A stretch of DNA of 64,000 nucleotides from Geobacillus thermocatenulatus (GCF_002217655.1 NZ_NEWK01000001.1:1064001-1128000); one strand, 5' to 3'. Shown: positions 1-9,820, counted from the stretch's first letter. Notes: generated from the sequence alone by a model not told the origin. Numbers and translations: made by a program.

Positions 1-1
1 G

Positions 2-1564
2 GTGAGCGTCGAAGGAACGGTCGTCGCCCGCGCACCGGAGACGGTCAATCCGAACATTGCGACTGGCCGCATTGAAATCCAAGCCGAGCGAATTGACATT
101 ATCAATGAAGCGAAAACGCCGCCGTTTGCCATTTCCGACGATACGGACGCGGCGGAAGATGTGCGCTTAAAGTATCGGTATTTGGATTTGCGCCGCCCGG
201 TCATGTTTCAGACGCTTGCGCTTCGCCATAAAGTGACGAAAGCGGTGCGCGACTTTTTGGATGGCGAGCGCTTTTTGGAAATCGAGACGCCGATGTTGAC
301 GAAAAGCACGCCGGAGGGGGCGCGCGACTATTTAGTGCCAAGCCGCGTCCACCCTGGCGAGTTTTACGCTTTGCCGCAGTCGCCGCAAATTTTTAAGCAA
401 CTGCTCATGGTCGGCGGCTTTGAGCGCTATTACCAGATCGCCCGCTGCTTCCGCGATGAAGACTTGCGCGCCGACCGCCAGCCGGAGTTTACGCAAATCG
501 ATATTGAAATGTCGTTTATCAGCCAGGAAGATATTATCGATTTAACGGAGCGGATGATGGCGGCGGTCGTCAAAGCGGCCAAAGGCATCGATATCCCGCG
601 CCCGTTCCCGCGCATGACGTATGCCGAAGCGATGAACCGCTACGGTTCCGATAAACCGGATGTGCGCTTTGGCCTTGAGCTCGTCGATGTATCCGAAGCC
701 GTCCGGGATTCGGCGTTTCAAGTGTTCGCCCGCACAGTCAAGGAAGGCGGGCAAGTGAAGGCGATCAACGTCAAAGGCGCTGCAAGCCGCTATTCGCGCA
801 AAGACATCGACGCGTTAGGCGAATTTGCGGCCCGCTACGGGGCGAAAGGGCTCGCCTGGCTGAAAGCGGAAGGGGATGAGCTGAAAGGGCCGATCGCCAA
901 ATTTTTCACCGCCGACGAACAGACGGCATTGCGGCAGCTGCTCGCTGTCGACGACGGAGACTTGCTTCTGTTTGTCGCTGACCGGCCTGCGGTCGTCGCC
1001 GCTGCGCTTGGGGCGCTCCGGCTGAAGCTTGGCAAAGAGCTCGGTTTGATCGATGAAACGAGACTGGCGTTTTTATGGGTCACCGACTGGCCGCTGTTGG
1101 AGTACGACGAAGAAGAAGGACGCTACTACGCCGCCCACCATCCGTTTACGATGCCGGTGCGCGACGACATTCCGCTACTTGAGACAAACCCGGGCGCCGT
1201 CCGCGCACAGGCGTACGATTTAGTGTTAAACGGGTACGAGCTCGGCGGCGGTTCGCTCCGCATTTTCGAGCGCGACGTGCAAGAAAAAATGTTCCAGGCT
1301 TTAGGGTTCAGCAAAGAAGAAGCGCGCCGCCAGTTCGGCTTCCTGCTTGAGGCGTTTGAATACGGCACCCCGCCGCATGGCGGCATCGCCCTCGGCCTCG
1401 ACCGGCTCGTCATGCTGCTTGCGGGGCGCACGAACTTGCGCGACACGATCGCGTTTCCGAAAACGGCGAGCGCGAGCTGCTTGCTTACCGAAGCACCGGG
1501 GCCGGTCAGCGAAAAACAGCTCGAGGAACTGCATTTGGCTGTTGTGCTTCCAGAAAACGAGTAA
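2..1564 (+). CDS. aspS: Aspartate--tRNA ligase, 5'-truncated by window edge
   Basis: Class II aminoacyl-tRNA synthetase that charges tRNA-Asp in the cytoplasm. The visible 520 residues hold the catalytic core: the [12 protein letters not shown] signature near residue 125, motif 2 ([18 protein letters not shown]) around residue 150, a GAD insertion domain in the middle, and motif 3 ([14 protein letters not shown]) near the C-terminus. Full-length bacterial AspRS is about 590 residues, so roughly 70 N-terminal residues, mostly the anticodon-binding OB fold, lie outside the window; the GTG at the left edge is not the real start. The gene is followed by 6S RNA and tcdA, as in B. subtilis. Confidence 0.97.
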   Translation: MSVEGTVVARAPETVNPNIATGRIEIQAERIDIINEAKTPPFAISDDTDAAEDVRLKYRYLDLRRPVMFQTLALRHKVTKAVRDFLDGERFLEIETPMLTKSTPEGARDYLVPSRVHPGEFYALPQSPQIFKQLLMVGGFERYYQIARCFRDEDLRADRQPEFTQIDIEMSFISQEDIIDLTERMMAAVVKAAKGIDIPRPFPRMTYAEAMNRYGSDKPDVRFGLELVDVSEAVRDSAFQVFARTVKEGGQVKAINVKGAASRYSRKDIDALGEFAARYGAKGLAWLKAEGDELKGPIAKFFTADEQTALRQLLAVDDGDLLLFVADRPAVVAAALGALRLKLGKELGLIDETRLAFLWVTDWPLLEYDEEEGRYYAAHHPFTMPVRDDIPLLETNPGAVRAQAYDLVLNGYELGGGSLRIFERDVQEKMFQALGFSKEEARRQFGFLLEAFEYGTPPHGGIALGLDRLVMLLAGRTNLRDTIAFPKTASASCLLTEAPGPVSEKQLEELHLAVVLPENE

Positions 1565-1600
1565 CAGCGGCATCTGAAAAAGAAACGTTGGCAATCGGTG

Positions 1601-1629
1601 TTCACAAAGGCTGAAAAATGTGTTACAAT
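1601..1629 (+). promoter_or_regulatory. SigA-type promoter of 6S RNA
   Basis: A -35 hexamer TTCACA (1601-1606), a 17-bp spacer and a -10 hexamer TACAAT (1624-1629) lie just before the 6S RNA. The predicted transcription start is about 1636. Confidence 0.7.
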
Positions 1630-1635
1630 AAAACT

Positions 1636-1830
1636 AACAATCGTCCTAATGTGTTCGTCGAATCACCGATCGTTTTGACCGAACAGTAGATGATTCGGGA
1701 GCCCGGGGTTTCCAAGCGGCGTGCATGCCTCTTCGTCACAGGGGAAGCATAAACCTTGGAACAGGGCACCCACCTATGTGGGAGCGGGTTCAAAACGAAG
1801 GCATCGACGGCACGATTGGGACTGGCGACA
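1636..1830 (+). ncRNA. ssrS: 6S RNA (6S-1 / BsrA type)
   Basis: 6S RNA binds the sigma-A RNA polymerase holoenzyme by imitating an open promoter. The stretch contains the segment I remember from Bacillus 6S-1 (GACCGAACAGTAGATGATTC, then GGGAGCCCGGGG). The outer closing stem is visible: GTCCTAATGTG-type sequence at 1643-1653 pairs with CACGATTGGGAC at 1811-1822, and CGTCG (1656-1660) with CGACG (1805-1809). The position between aspS and tcdA is the same as B. subtilis bsrA. Both ends are estimates: the 5' end from the promoter, the 3' end from the closing stem. Confidence 0.9.
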
Positions 1831-1851
1831 TCAAGGAGCCAACAACCATTT

Positions 1852-1885
1852 CCCCTATGCGGGTGGCCGCGTAGGGGTTTTTGTT
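1852..1885 (+). terminator. Rho-independent terminator after 6S RNA
   Basis: CCCCTATGCGG pairs with CCGCGTAGGGG (11 bp, one wobble) around a GTGG loop, followed by a T-rich tail. Confidence 0.85.
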
Positions 1886-1979
1886 TTGCCAGCAAAATGC
1901 CGTTGCCTCTTTGGCTGTCTTGATGGTAGGATAAAAAGCGGCATAAACACCAATTTAGGAGCAAACGGAGAGGAGAACG

Positions 1980-2744
1980 ATGCTGCACCAATTTTCCCGC
2001 AATGAACTCGCCATTGGCAAAGAAGGGCTGGAACGCTTAAAAAACGCCACCGTCGCCGTTCTTGGCGTTGGCGGCGTGGGGTCGTTCGCCGTCGAGGCGC
2101 TCGCCCGTTCCGGCATTGGCCGCTTGGTGCTTGTGGATCGTGATAACGTCGATATCACCAACATCAACCGGCAAATCCATGCGCTGCTCTCGACCATCGG
2201 GCGTCCGAAAGTGGAGCTCATGAAAGAGCGCATCGCCGACATCAACCCGGAGTGCGAGGTGATCGCGCTGCAAATGTTTTATACGGAAGAGACGTATGAG
2301 CAGTTTTTCGCCTATGATCTCGATTTTGTCATCGATGCGTCCGACACGATTGTGTACAAAGTGCATTTGATGAAACAATGCCTCGAGCGCGGCATTCCGA
2401 TCATCTCGAGCATGGGGGCAGCGAACAAAATGGATCCGACCCGGTTCCGCATTGCCGATATTTCGGAAACACACACCGATCCGATCGCAAAAGTCATCCG
2501 CGCCAAGTTGCGCAAAGAAGGGATCCGCCGCGGCATTCCGGTCGTCTTTTCCGACGAGAAGCCGGTGAAAATCCGCGAAGATGTCCGCCAAGTCGTCGGC
2601 AATGACGCTTCGCCGATCCGCAAGGCGAAAATGCCGCCGTCTTCGAATGCTTTCGTTCCATCAGTTGCCGGGCTCATTATGGCTTCCTACGTGATGAATC
2701 GTCTATTAGAGGGAATTCCCATCAGGCGCGTTGGCGACGATTGA
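1980..2744 (+). CDS. tcdA: tRNA threonylcarbamoyladenosine dehydratase
   Basis: E1/ThiF-like ATP-dependent dehydratase that cyclises t6A37 of tRNA to ct6A. The 254-residue product has the nucleotide-binding loop VLGVGGVGSFAVEAL at residues 28-42, the DRDNVDITNINRQIHA segment that follows in the E1 superfamily, and DFVIDASDT in the middle. A strong RBS (GGAGAGGAGAACG) precedes ATG. It is the YrvM gene of B. subtilis, which has the same upstream neighbours aspS and 6S RNA. A long hairpin (2748-2782, arms CTCCACC/GGTGGAG) follows the stop. Confidence 0.95.
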   Translation: MLHQFSRNELAIGKEGLERLKNATVAVLGVGGVGSFAVEALARSGIGRLVLVDRDNVDITNINRQIHALLSTIGRPKVELMKERIADINPECEVIALQMFYTEETYEQFFAYDLDFVIDASDTIVYKVHLMKQCLERGIPIISSMGAANKMDPTRFRIADISETHTDPIAKVIRAKLRKEGIRRGIPVVFSDEKPVKIREDVRQVVGNDASPIRKAKMPPSSNAFVPSVAGLIMASYVMNRLLEGIPIRRVGDD

Positions 2745-2853
2745 ACGCTCCACCCTCATTTCGAACAAAATGGGAAGGTGGAGATTCCTGTGAACATCGG
2801 TGCCATTTACCGGTTTGTTAGCGGGCGCTGTTCGTTGTTCCAGCGGTGAAAAC

Positions 2854-2890
2854 GTGTCCCGATGCTTTGTTGGGGCACCTTCTTTTTTTA
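2854..2890 (+). terminator. Terminator after tcdA
   Basis: GTGTCCC (2854-2860) pairs with GGGGCAC (2872-2878) and is followed by a T run at 2883-2889. The T run overlaps the stop codon of the converging regulator gene, so the two genes end tail to tail. Confidence 0.55.
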
Positions 2891-3538
2891 TGAATGGGCG
2901 AGCGATTCGTTCGATCCGTTCCCCTCGGCGGCAAACAGCTCGGCAAGAGAGAAGCGGTCGCCTTCTTCGGAAGCGAGCTGGCGGGCGCGAGCCATGATTT
3001 TCACGAGCGCCTCATAATCTTCTTGCACGGTGGTCTGCCTCGTTTCAAGGCGTTCGAGTTTTTGAGCAAGCTGTTCGTTCCGTGCCTGCCATTCCGCCCG
3101 CTCGCGTTTCAGGCGCTCGTTGTCTTGGCGGATCGCTTCCATCTCCTCGATGCCGCGCCGCAATGTTTGCAAAAATGAAATGCACTGCTCCAGTGTCAAT
3201 GGGGCCGCCGGGAGAAAAGGCGATGACCCTTCGGCGCCGTCCCGTTCTTCAGAAGGACTCCAAGCAACAACCGTATTGTCTTTTTGCCACTTTTTCATCA
3301 TTTCGAGCGCCCGTTTCCGTTCTTTCCGCTGCTTTTTTGCCTGTTCGATCGCCTCAAGGTGCCGTTTGCGCACCTCGGCGTTCCAACGGAATCCACATGC
3401 TGCCGCTGTGCGGTGCAGTTGTCTCCCAACGACTTCAAAAGCGGCAAGTTGCGTTTTTCCTTCGCGTATATATTGCAGCACCGTTTCAGCCAACAGTACA
3501 TCTTCTTCATGTGACCAAGCATCCTGTCTAGTTTTCAT
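2888..3538 (-). CDS. RsfA-family transcriptional regulator
   Basis: A 216-residue protein starting MKTRQDAWSHEEDVLLAETV, which matches the Myb/SANT-like N-terminus of the B. subtilis RsfA/YlbO family. RsfA is a prespore-specific regulator of sigma-F genes. After the DNA-binding domain (about residues 5-55) comes a long charged coiled coil (about 125-185) rich in Gln and Glu. An in-frame ATG lies 13 codons upstream, but the chosen start has a G-rich RBS (GGGGTGG) and fits family N-termini. Whether it is the orthologue of rsfA or of ylbO cannot be decided here. Confidence 0.8.
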   Translation of the reverse strand: MKTRQDAWSHEEDVLLAETVLQYIREGKTQLAAFEVVGRQLHRTAAACGFRWNAEVRKRHLEAIEQAKKQRKERKRALEMMKKWQKDNTVVAWSPSEERDGAEGSSPFLPAAPLTLEQCISFLQTLRRGIEEMEAIRQDNERLKRERAEWQARNEQLAQKLERLETRQTTVQEDYEALVKIMARARQLASEEGDRFSLAELFAAEGNGSNESLAHS

Positions 3539-3613
3539 GTTGTCCACCCCATCAAATGGTAATGTTGATATGGTCATAGTTTTTCCGTTTGATTTCCACT
3601 TTAAACTTCGCCC

Positions 3614-3694
3614 TTTTCATTTTTCCCATTTTCATGTATCATAGAAATAGTTTTGTATGACCGGTCAGTTCAAAATCATTAGACTGATTGGTCA
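3614..3694 (+). promoter_or_regulatory. Promoter and candidate TetR-type operator of the RND gene
   Basis: A possible promoter TTTTCA (3614-3619), 17 bp, TATCAT (3637-3642) is followed by an inverted repeat: TGACCGGTCAGT (3658-3669) and ACTGATTGGTCA (3683-3694). These arms are complementary at 10 of 12 positions. The left arm begins with the perfect 10-bp palindrome TGACCGGTCA. An operator just after the start site fits repression by the TetR protein encoded after the transporter; that link is inferred. Confidence 0.5.
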
Positions 3695-3716
3695 AAATCG
3701 TGGGATGAGAGGTGGC

Positions 3717-6700
3717 ATGATGACGTTTTTGACCAGGTTCAGTTTGAAAAATGCGGCCGCTGTGTTTGTATGTTCGTTTTTGCTCATGTTTCTAGGACTG
3801 TATTCCTTCTCCTCCTTGAAGGTCGATTTGCTGCCGAACATTGAGTTTCCCCAGTTGTCGATTGAAGCGGTCTATCCTGGGGCTTCTCCGCAAGACGTGA
3901 ATGAGGAGGTCACGGCCAAGCTCGAGGAAAAGCTGAAGTCCCTTAACGGGCTTAAGCAAATGCAGAGTTCGTCCTATGAAGGAATGGCTGTTATCAATCT
4001 TGAATTCCCGTTTCGGACAGATATGGAGAAAGTGGAGCGGCAGGTCGAATCGCTCATTGATCAAGCAGGATTGCCTGATCATGTCCAAACGGAAGTCAAT
4101 CGGTTTTCATTCGGTTCCATCCCGGTTTTCAACATTTCCTTGTTCGCCAAAAACGGAACCGATCTGCAAACGTTGCTGGAAACCGAAGTGATTCCAGAAT
4201 TGAATAAAATCGACGGAGTGAATTCCGTTTCGATCGGCGGAGACAGCGAGCGCCTCATCCGGATCACAGTCGATCGGAAAAAGGCTGCTCAGGCGGGATT
4301 GACCTTGTCAGAGATTAAAAACCAAATCAATGAAAAGGTGTTGGCGTTCCCGGCTGGAACGTTGCAAACCGATACATGGCAAATTCCGGTTCGCGTCGAG
4401 GAAAAATTGAACACCATCCATGAGTTGAAAAATCTGAAACTCGCGCCGACAGCTGTTCCGATGGCGGCGAATGGATGGCAGCGCGTCTCTCCCGTGAAGC
4501 TTGGGGATATTGCGGCGATTGAGGAAGTCAACGAGCAAAGCGAATTCACCCGCTATAATTTGAAGCCATCGCTGTCGATGGCTGTGACGAAAAAACAAGA
4601 TGCCAATACGATTGAAGTGGCGGACCAAGTGATCAACGTGCTGAATTCCTACAAACATCAGTTTGATTATTCCATCGGGTTTGATTCGTCAGCTGGCATC
4701 AAACAATCCGTCGAATCGCTTGTCCGTGAAGGGCTGCTCGGGGCGCTGTTCGCGTCGTTGGCTGTCTTGCTCTTTTTGCGCAACGTTCGGGCGACCGTGA
4801 TTGCCATCGTCTCGATTCCGCTCTCGCTGCTTGTATCGGCCATTTTTCTCAATCGTATGGATATTACCCTCAATGTTATGACGCTTGGCGGCATGGCCGT
4901 CGCCGTCGGCCGAGTCGTGGATGACAGCATCGTCGTGATCGAAAATATTTTCCGCCGCGTCCGCCGGGAGAAAACAGGCATGAGCGATGAGTTGGTCGAG
5001 CAATCAACGAAAGAAATTGTCAAAGCGATTGTGTCCTCGACCATCACAACGGTTGTCGTCTTTTTGCCTCTCGGGCTTGTTGGGGGCATTACAGGGGAAT
5101 TTTTCCTGCCTTTTGCCTTGACGATTACGTTTGCCCTGTTGGCCTCTTTGTTGGTGGCCGTGACGGTTGTGCCGATTTTAGCGAAATTTTCGTTCCGCCG
5201 TGTGCCGCCAGAGGAAAAAGAAGGAGCGCTTCAGCGCCTGTATGGCCGAATCATTGAATGGGCGCTCAACCATAAAGCGATTGTCTTTCTGTTGTCGGTT
5301 GTGCTATTGGTTGGTTCATTGGCGCTCGTGCCGAAACTTGGATTTACGTTTTTGCCGAACGAAGAGCAGAAAACGCTGGTGGCGAGCATGGAACTGCCGG
5401 CTTCCACATCGGCGGCCAAAACGAATGATGTGTCGTTGGAGATGGAAAAGATGTTTTTAAAACGAAGCGATGTCAAGAGCGTCACCGCCGCAGTGGGAAG
5501 CCGCGATTTCCGCACAGGATTGAAACGGCCCAATCAAGCCAGCTATTATATTCGATTAAAGGACAGCGCTGACACTGCGAAAACCGTGGCCGTTCTCGAA
5601 AAAGAAATGCGCCGCATCGCCAATCAGCTCGCGCCCGGGGCCAAAGTGGGCGTGCAAGAGATGTCGAGCGGAGGGCCGCCAACGAATAATAACGTGAATA
5701 TTGACATGTACTCCAATGATTTGGAGGCGCTCCAAACAGCAGCCAAACAGGTCGAGACGTATCTAAAACAACGCGATGATGTCAAAGATGTGACAAATAA
5801 CTTGACGGAAAAGCAAAAACAAGTGATTGTCGCCATTGATCCGGAAAAGGCGGCCGCTTATGGCGTTTCGGGCATGCAATTGCTCGGGGCGGTGGCCGAT
5901 GCCACCAAACCGGTCGATGTCGGGACGCTGAAACTCGGCGGCAAGGATGAGCAAGTCGAACTTTCGTATGATGAAACGTTGGGATCGATCGATGAGTTGA
6001 AAGAGCTTCCGATCGTGACGAGAAACGGAGTGATTCCCCTTTCCGCTGTCGCCGAAGTGAAAGAGGCGGACGTGTATACGTCCATTCAAAAGCTGGACGG
6101 AAAAGTGTTTGCCCGCGTATCCGCCCAAATTGTCGGCGACAACATTCAGAAAGTCACGAATGATATTTCGAAACATGTAAAGGATTTGAAGATCCCATCC
6201 GATGTCACAGTGAAAACGGGCGGCGGAAGCGATGAAACGGTACAGACGTTCCGGGAGCTCAGTGTGGCCATGGCGGCGGCCATCGGGCTTGTGTATTTGA
6301 CGATGCTGATTACATTTGGCAAAGTGCGGGTGCCGCTGATCATTTTATCTTCCCTTTTGTTTGTTCCCATCGGTTCGCTGTTTGCGTTGTATGTGGCCGA
6401 TGAGCCGCTTTCCATCAGCGTCATGATCGGCTTGTTGATGCTCATTGGCATCGTGACGACCAATGCGATCGTGCTGGTCGATCGAATCGGGCAAAACCGC
6501 GAACAAAAACGGATGACGGTGCGAAGCGCCATCATTGAAGCTGGCAAAACGCGGCTGCGGCCGATTTTAATGACAGCCTTTGCGACGGTGACGGCGCTCA
6601 TCCCGCTTGCGCTGACGAATGAGGCCGGCACATTGATTTCGAAAGGGCTGGCCATCACGGTCATCGGCGGCCTGACGTCGTCGACGTTATTGACGCTTCT

Positions 6701-6767
6701 GTTCATTCCTGCGATGTATGAGGCGTTTTTCTTCCGGACGGCAAAACGCGAAACGATGGCAAAATGA
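3717..6767 (+). CDS. swrC: RND-family efflux permease (SwrC/AcrB-like)
   Basis: Proton-driven multidrug or lipopeptide exporter of the HAE-RND superfamily; 1016 residues from the chosen start. It shows the RND plan: one membrane segment near residues 10-30, a large extracytoplasmic loop, a first membrane bundle from about 315, a second large loop, and a final bundle from about 860. GRVVDDSIVVIENIF contains the paired Asp residues of the proton relay. The start is the ATG at 3717 behind GAGAGGTGG; an ATG 60 bp upstream lies inside the candidate operator and lacks an RBS. B. subtilis SwrC (YerP) exports surfactin and neighbours the TetR gene yerO. The symbol rests on similarity only, and the substrate is unknown. 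Confidence 0.85.
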   Translation: MMTFLTRFSLKNAAAVFVCSFLLMFLGLYSFSSLKVDLLPNIEFPQLSIEAVYPGASPQDVNEEVTAKLEEKLKSLNGLKQMQSSSYEGMAVINLEFPFRTDMEKVERQVESLIDQAGLPDHVQTEVNRFSFGSIPVFNISLFAKNGTDLQTLLETEVIPELNKIDGVNSVSIGGDSERLIRITVDRKKAAQAGLTLSEIKNQINEKVLAFPAGTLQTDTWQIPVRVEEKLNTIHELKNLKLAPTAVPMAANGWQRVSPVKLGDIAAIEEVNEQSEFTRYNLKPSLSMAVTKKQDANTIEVADQVINVLNSYKHQFDYSIGFDSSAGIKQSVESLVREGLLGALFASLAVLLFLRNVRATVIAIVSIPLSLLVSAIFLNRMDITLNVMTLGGMAVAVGRVVDDSIVVIENIFRRVRREKTGMSDELVEQSTKEIVKAIVSSTITTVVVFLPLGLVGGITGEFFLPFALTITFALLASLLVAVTVVPILAKFSFRRVPPEEKEGALQRLYGRIIEWALNHKAIVFLLSVVLLVGSLALVPKLGFTFLPNEEQKTLVASMELPASTSAAKTNDVSLEMEKMFLKRSDVKSVTAAVGSRDFRTGLKRPNQASYYIRLKDSADTAKTVAVLEKEMRRIANQLAPGAKVGVQEMSSGGPPTNNNVNIDMYSNDLEALQTAAKQVETYLKQRDDVKDVTNNLTEKQKQVIVAIDPEKAAAYGVSGMQLLGAVADATKPVDVGTLKLGGKDEQVELSYDETLGSIDELKELPIVTRNGVIPLSAVAEVKEADVYTSIQKLDGKVFARVSAQIVGDNIQKVTNDISKHVKDLKIPSDVTVKTGGGSDETVQTFRELSVAMAAAIGLVYLTMLITFGKVRVPLIILSSLLFVPIGSLFALYVADEPLSISVMIGLLMLIGIVTTNAIVLVDRIGQNREQKRMTVRSAIIEAGKTRLRPILMTAFATVTALIPLALTNEAGTLISKGLAITVIGGLTSSTLLTLLFIPAMYEAFFFRTAKRETMAK

Positions 6768-6774
6768 CAGGGCT

Positions 6775-6810
6775 GGATGGCCGGATAACGGGCCGTCCGG
6801 CATTTTTTTT
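6775..6810 (+). terminator. Terminator after the RND gene
   Basis: GGATGGCC (6775-6782) pairs with GGCCGTCC (6791-6798) with one wobble. A run of eight T follows at 6803-6810. Confidence 0.85.
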
Positions 6811-6864
6811 CATGGCAAGATCGACTATAATGGACATGAAGAAGGAGCAAGGAAGGCGAAAACA

Positions 6865-7725
6865 TTGGGACGGAAAGAGGACATCATGGAAACGGCGATG
6901 AAATTATTCGCCGAAAAAGGCTATCACGCTGCCTCCATGCAGGAAATCGCCGAACGGAGCGGAGTAGCCAAAGGTTCGATTTACAATTATTTCAAATCAA
7001 AAGAAGAGTTGGCTGTATCGATTTTCCGCTACCATTATGAAGTCTTGTTTCGCCAGCTTAAACAAATCGAGGCTGATCCCGCCTTAACTGCGCGCGAGCG
7101 GTTAAGGCGTCAGTTGACTGTACAAATCCAGCTGTTTGACGAACATAAAGAGCTGGTGCAAATGCAGTTGGGCGAACAAGCCGCGAAGGTGAGCGATGAA
7201 GTGCGGCATCTCGTGTTTCGCATCCGCGCCCATACGCTCCACTGGTATCGCCGGGCGATTGAAGACATATACGGCGAACAAGTGCGTCCCGTTTCGTTTG
7301 ATTGCGCGACGATGCTCAACGGAATGCTGAAAGAATATCTGATTTACCTGGCGGTAGACCGAAAGCCGCTGCTTCCTGAGAAGCTTGCCGCCTTCTTGCT
7401 CGATCGGCTTGATGCCATCGTTGCCAGCCTGCTTGACGGCAAGACGGGGTTGCTCGATGAAACGATGATGGCGGATTACATGGCTGCGGCGACCCAAGAG
7501 CGGAATCAATGGAAAGAACGGGCCATCAGCTGTTTAGAGCGCATGGCGGCGATGCATCCGGTTGAAGACGATATTCTTCGCTCACTGCGCTTATTGAAGG
7601 AAGAACTTGAGAAAGGGGAGACAGCTAGGCGGTTTATGGTGGAGGCGCTTTTGCTCTATTTGGCGAAATACTCGCTTCCGCTGTACAATGAGTTGAAGGA
7701 GGCCATTGAACGCTATTTCGATTAA
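6865..7725 (+). CDS. TetR/AcrR-family regulator (YerO-like)
   Basis: A 286-residue repressor-type protein. The N-terminal helix-turn-helix is clear: EDIMETAMKLFAEKGYHAAS, then QEIAERSGVAKGSIYNYFKS (residues 5-47); the rest is a helical ligand-binding and dimer domain. I chose TTG at 6865 because a TATAAT box at 6826-6831 puts the transcript start near 6838, and GGAAGG lies before the TTG. Longer in-frame starts would lie upstream of that promoter. It follows the RND pump, so it probably controls it through the inverted repeat at 3658-3694. Confidence 0.85.
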   Translation: MGRKEDIMETAMKLFAEKGYHAASMQEIAERSGVAKGSIYNYFKSKEELAVSIFRYHYEVLFRQLKQIEADPALTARERLRRQLTVQIQLFDEHKELVQMQLGEQAAKVSDEVRHLVFRIRAHTLHWYRRAIEDIYGEQVRPVSFDCATMLNGMLKEYLIYLAVDRKPLLPEKLAAFLLDRLDAIVASLLDGKTGLLDETMMADYMAAATQERNQWKERAISCLERMAAMHPVEDDILRSLRLLKEELEKGETARRFMVEALLLYLAKYSLPLYNELKEAIERYFD

Positions 7726-7822
7726 CCCCCATTGGTCTTCCTCCAGGGAGACGGTTCATTCGCCGACGGCACTGAAGGATGTCTGTGAACATCGCGTCAT
7801 CAATCTCAAGGAGGGGGTCGGC

Positions 7823-9118
7823 ATGCCCAAAACGACGGAGCCGCTTGCTTGGCGGATGCGGCCGCGGACGATCGATGAGATCGTGGGGCAGCAGCACATC
7901 ATTGGCCCTAGTACGCCGCTTTATAAAATGGTCAAAAAAGGTCATGTTCCATCGCTTTTGCTTTATGGAGAGCCGGGGACAGGGAAGACGTCACTCGCTT
8001 GCGCCATTGCCCGCACCGCCGGGCGTGAATGGGTCGCCATCAATGCGACGACCGCCGGCAAAAAGGAAATCGAAGAGGCAGTCGAAGCGGCGCGTTGGTC
8101 GGGCAATGTCCTCTTATTTATCGACGAAATCCATCGGCTGAATAAAGCGCAGCAAGACGTGTTGCTCCCGCATCTTGAATCCGGGCTCGTGACCTTGATT
8201 GGCGCCACAACGGAAAACCCATTTCACGAGGTCAATCCCGCCATTCGCAGCCGTTGCGGGCAAATCCAACAACTGAAACCGCTCAAGCCGGATGACCTCT
8301 TGATTATTCTGAAACGGGCGCTCGCTGATCCGGAACGAGGGGTCGGCGAGCCGCCGGTTGTCATTGACGAGTCGTTGTTATGGCGCATCGCCGAGGCAGC
8401 CGGCGGGGATGCGCGCGTCGCGCTTTCGCTTCTGGAGGCGGCGGTTGCGGCTGCCGATGAGCGCCACGGCCGCTTGTATATTGATGAGGATATCGTGGCT
8501 TCATGCACCGCAAACCGCGGTTTTACCCATGACAAATATGGCGATCATTATTATTCGCTGCTGTCCGCGTTTCAAAAAAGCGTGCGTGGCAGTGATGCCG
8601 ATGCCGCTCTTTATTATTTGGCCCGTCTGCTTGAAGGCGGAGACTTGGCGGCCGTTTGCCGGAGATTGCTTGTGATGGCTTATGAGGACATCGGACTTGC
8701 CAATCCGATGATGGGAGTGAAAGTACAGGCAGCGGTCGAAGCGGCGGAACGCCTCGGGCTGCCGGAAGCGCGCATTCCGCTCGCGGTGGTGACGATTGAA
8801 CTCTGTTTAAGCCCGAAATCCAACAGTGCTTACAAGGCGCTGGATGCTGCCATTGCCGATGTCCGTTCCGGCAAGCTTGGCGATATTCCGGATCATTTAA
8901 AAGACGCTCATTACAAAGGGGCGGCTGCACTCGGGCGTGGACAAGGCTACTTGTATCCGCACGATTATCCGAACGGCTGGGTGGCGCAAGCGTATTTGCC
9001 CTCCGCTCTGGAAGGCGTCCGCTATTACGAACCGAAAGAGCATGGCGAGGAAAAACATTACGCCAAAGTGTACCGGCGGCTTGAGCAGTTGAAACAAGAG
9101 GTCAAGGTTCAGCCGTGA
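7823..9118 (+). CDS. rarA: Replication-associated recombination protein A
   Basis: RarA/MgsA is a clamp-loader-like AAA+ ATPase that acts at stalled replication forks. The 431-residue protein begins [20 protein letters not shown] and has Walker [12 protein letters not shown] (about residues 49-59), Walker [12 protein letters not shown] (about 99-109) and the family C-terminal region with [13 protein letters not shown]-like sequence. The start has an AAGGAGGGGG RBS. An in-frame ATG at 7706 would overlap the previous gene and lacks an RBS. It is yrvN of B. subtilis, upstream of cymR in both genomes. Confidence 0.95.
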   Translation: MPKTTEPLAWRMRPRTIDEIVGQQHIIGPSTPLYKMVKKGHVPSLLLYGEPGTGKTSLACAIARTAGREWVAINATTAGKKEIEEAVEAARWSGNVLLFIDEIHRLNKAQQDVLLPHLESGLVTLIGATTENPFHEVNPAIRSRCGQIQQLKPLKPDDLLIILKRALADPERGVGEPPVVIDESLLWRIAEAAGGDARVALSLLEAAVAAADERHGRLYIDEDIVASCTANRGFTHDKYGDHYYSLLSAFQKSVRGSDADAALYYLARLLEGGDLAAVCRRLLVMAYEDIGLANPMMGVKVQAAVEAAERLGLPEARIPLAVVTIELCLSPKSNSAYKALDAAIADVRSGKLGDIPDHLKDAHYKGAAALGRGQGYLYPHDYPNGWVAQAYLPSALEGVRYYEPKEHGEEKHYAKVYRRLEQLKQEVKVQP

Positions 9119-9158
9119 AGGGAAAGGGATTTTTATGGTATAATAACATAGGCGTTTC

Positions 9159-9383
9159 ATGCTCGCTTTGACCGAGCTGACCGGATGGAACGTGGCGTAC
9201 ATTCGCATCGGGATCGAAGCGTTCGTGTTGTCGGCCGGCTGGTTGCTCGGCGGCCCGGTGTCGTTTGGCACGTTCCTTTTTTGTGTCACGATCGGTTCGA
9301 TTGCCGGCTTGGCGCTGCCGCAATGCCAGAAGGACGCAAGCAGGCGGCTTGGATCGGCCGCCCGCACTCGGACGCAAGGGTGA
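9159..9383 (+). pseudogene. Remnant of a YczE/YitT-type membrane protein
   Basis: The reading frame encodes a Gly-rich membrane segment (LLGGPVSFGTFLFCVTIGSI, then AGLALP) resembling the C-terminal region of YczE/YitT-type integral membrane proteins, which are several times longer. The first ATG has no RBS and upstream membrane segments are missing. It therefore looks like the 3' end of a decayed gene between rarA and cymR. A TATAAT box at 9139-9144 may belong to the cymR promoter. Confidence 0.45.
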
Positions 9384-9403
9384 AGCCGTTAGGAGGGATA
9401 TGA

Positions 9404-9820
9404 ATGAAGATTTCGACGAAAGGCCGATATGGCTTGACGATTATGATTGAATTGGCCAAAAAATATGGCGATCGTCCGATCTCGCTTCGTTCGATCGCCA
9501 GGGCGAACAATTTATCTGAACATTATTTAGAGCAGCTCGTCACGCCGCTGCGCAACGCCGGGCTCGTCAAAAGCATCCGCGGAGCGTATGGCGGCTATGT
9601 TCTCGCTGAACATCCGGCGAAAATCACCGCCGGCGACATTTTGCGCGTGTTGGAAGGGCCCATGACCCCGGTCGAGGAGCTCGAGGAGGAAGAGCCGGCG
9701 AAGCGCGAGCTATGGATTCGCATCCGCGATGCGGTCGAGGAAGTGCTCGACAGCACAACGCTCGAAGATTTGGCGAAGTATAGCGACAGGGATGAGGGGG
9801 CATATATGTTTTATATTTAA
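9404..9820 (+). CDS. cymR: Rrf2-family regulator CymR
   Basis: Master repressor of cysteine metabolism in Bacillus; with CysK it represses cystine uptake and methionine-to-cysteine genes. The 138-residue protein starts MKISTKGRYGLTIMIELAKK and has the Rrf2 winged helix (SLRSIARANNLSEHYLEQL, then RGAYGGYVLA). There are no clustered Cys residues, so it is not an Fe-S type Rrf2 protein. The RBS is AGGAGGG. It is followed after 27 bp by iscS2, as in B. subtilis (yrzC-yrvO). A candidate target site lies before yrrT at 30209-30230. Confidence 0.93.
   Translation: MKISTKGRYGLTIMIELAKKYGDRPISLRSIARANNLSEHYLEQLVTPLRNAGLVKSIRGAYGGYVLAEHPAKITAGDILRVLEGPMTPVEELEEEEPAKRELWIRIRDAVEEVLDSTTLEDLAKYSDRDEGAYMFYI

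Noticed and set aside
2748-2850. Hairpin CTCCACC/GGTGGAG after tcdA as a riboswitch
   Set aside because: No known riboswitch signature; it lies between converging genes and is better read as part of the termination region.
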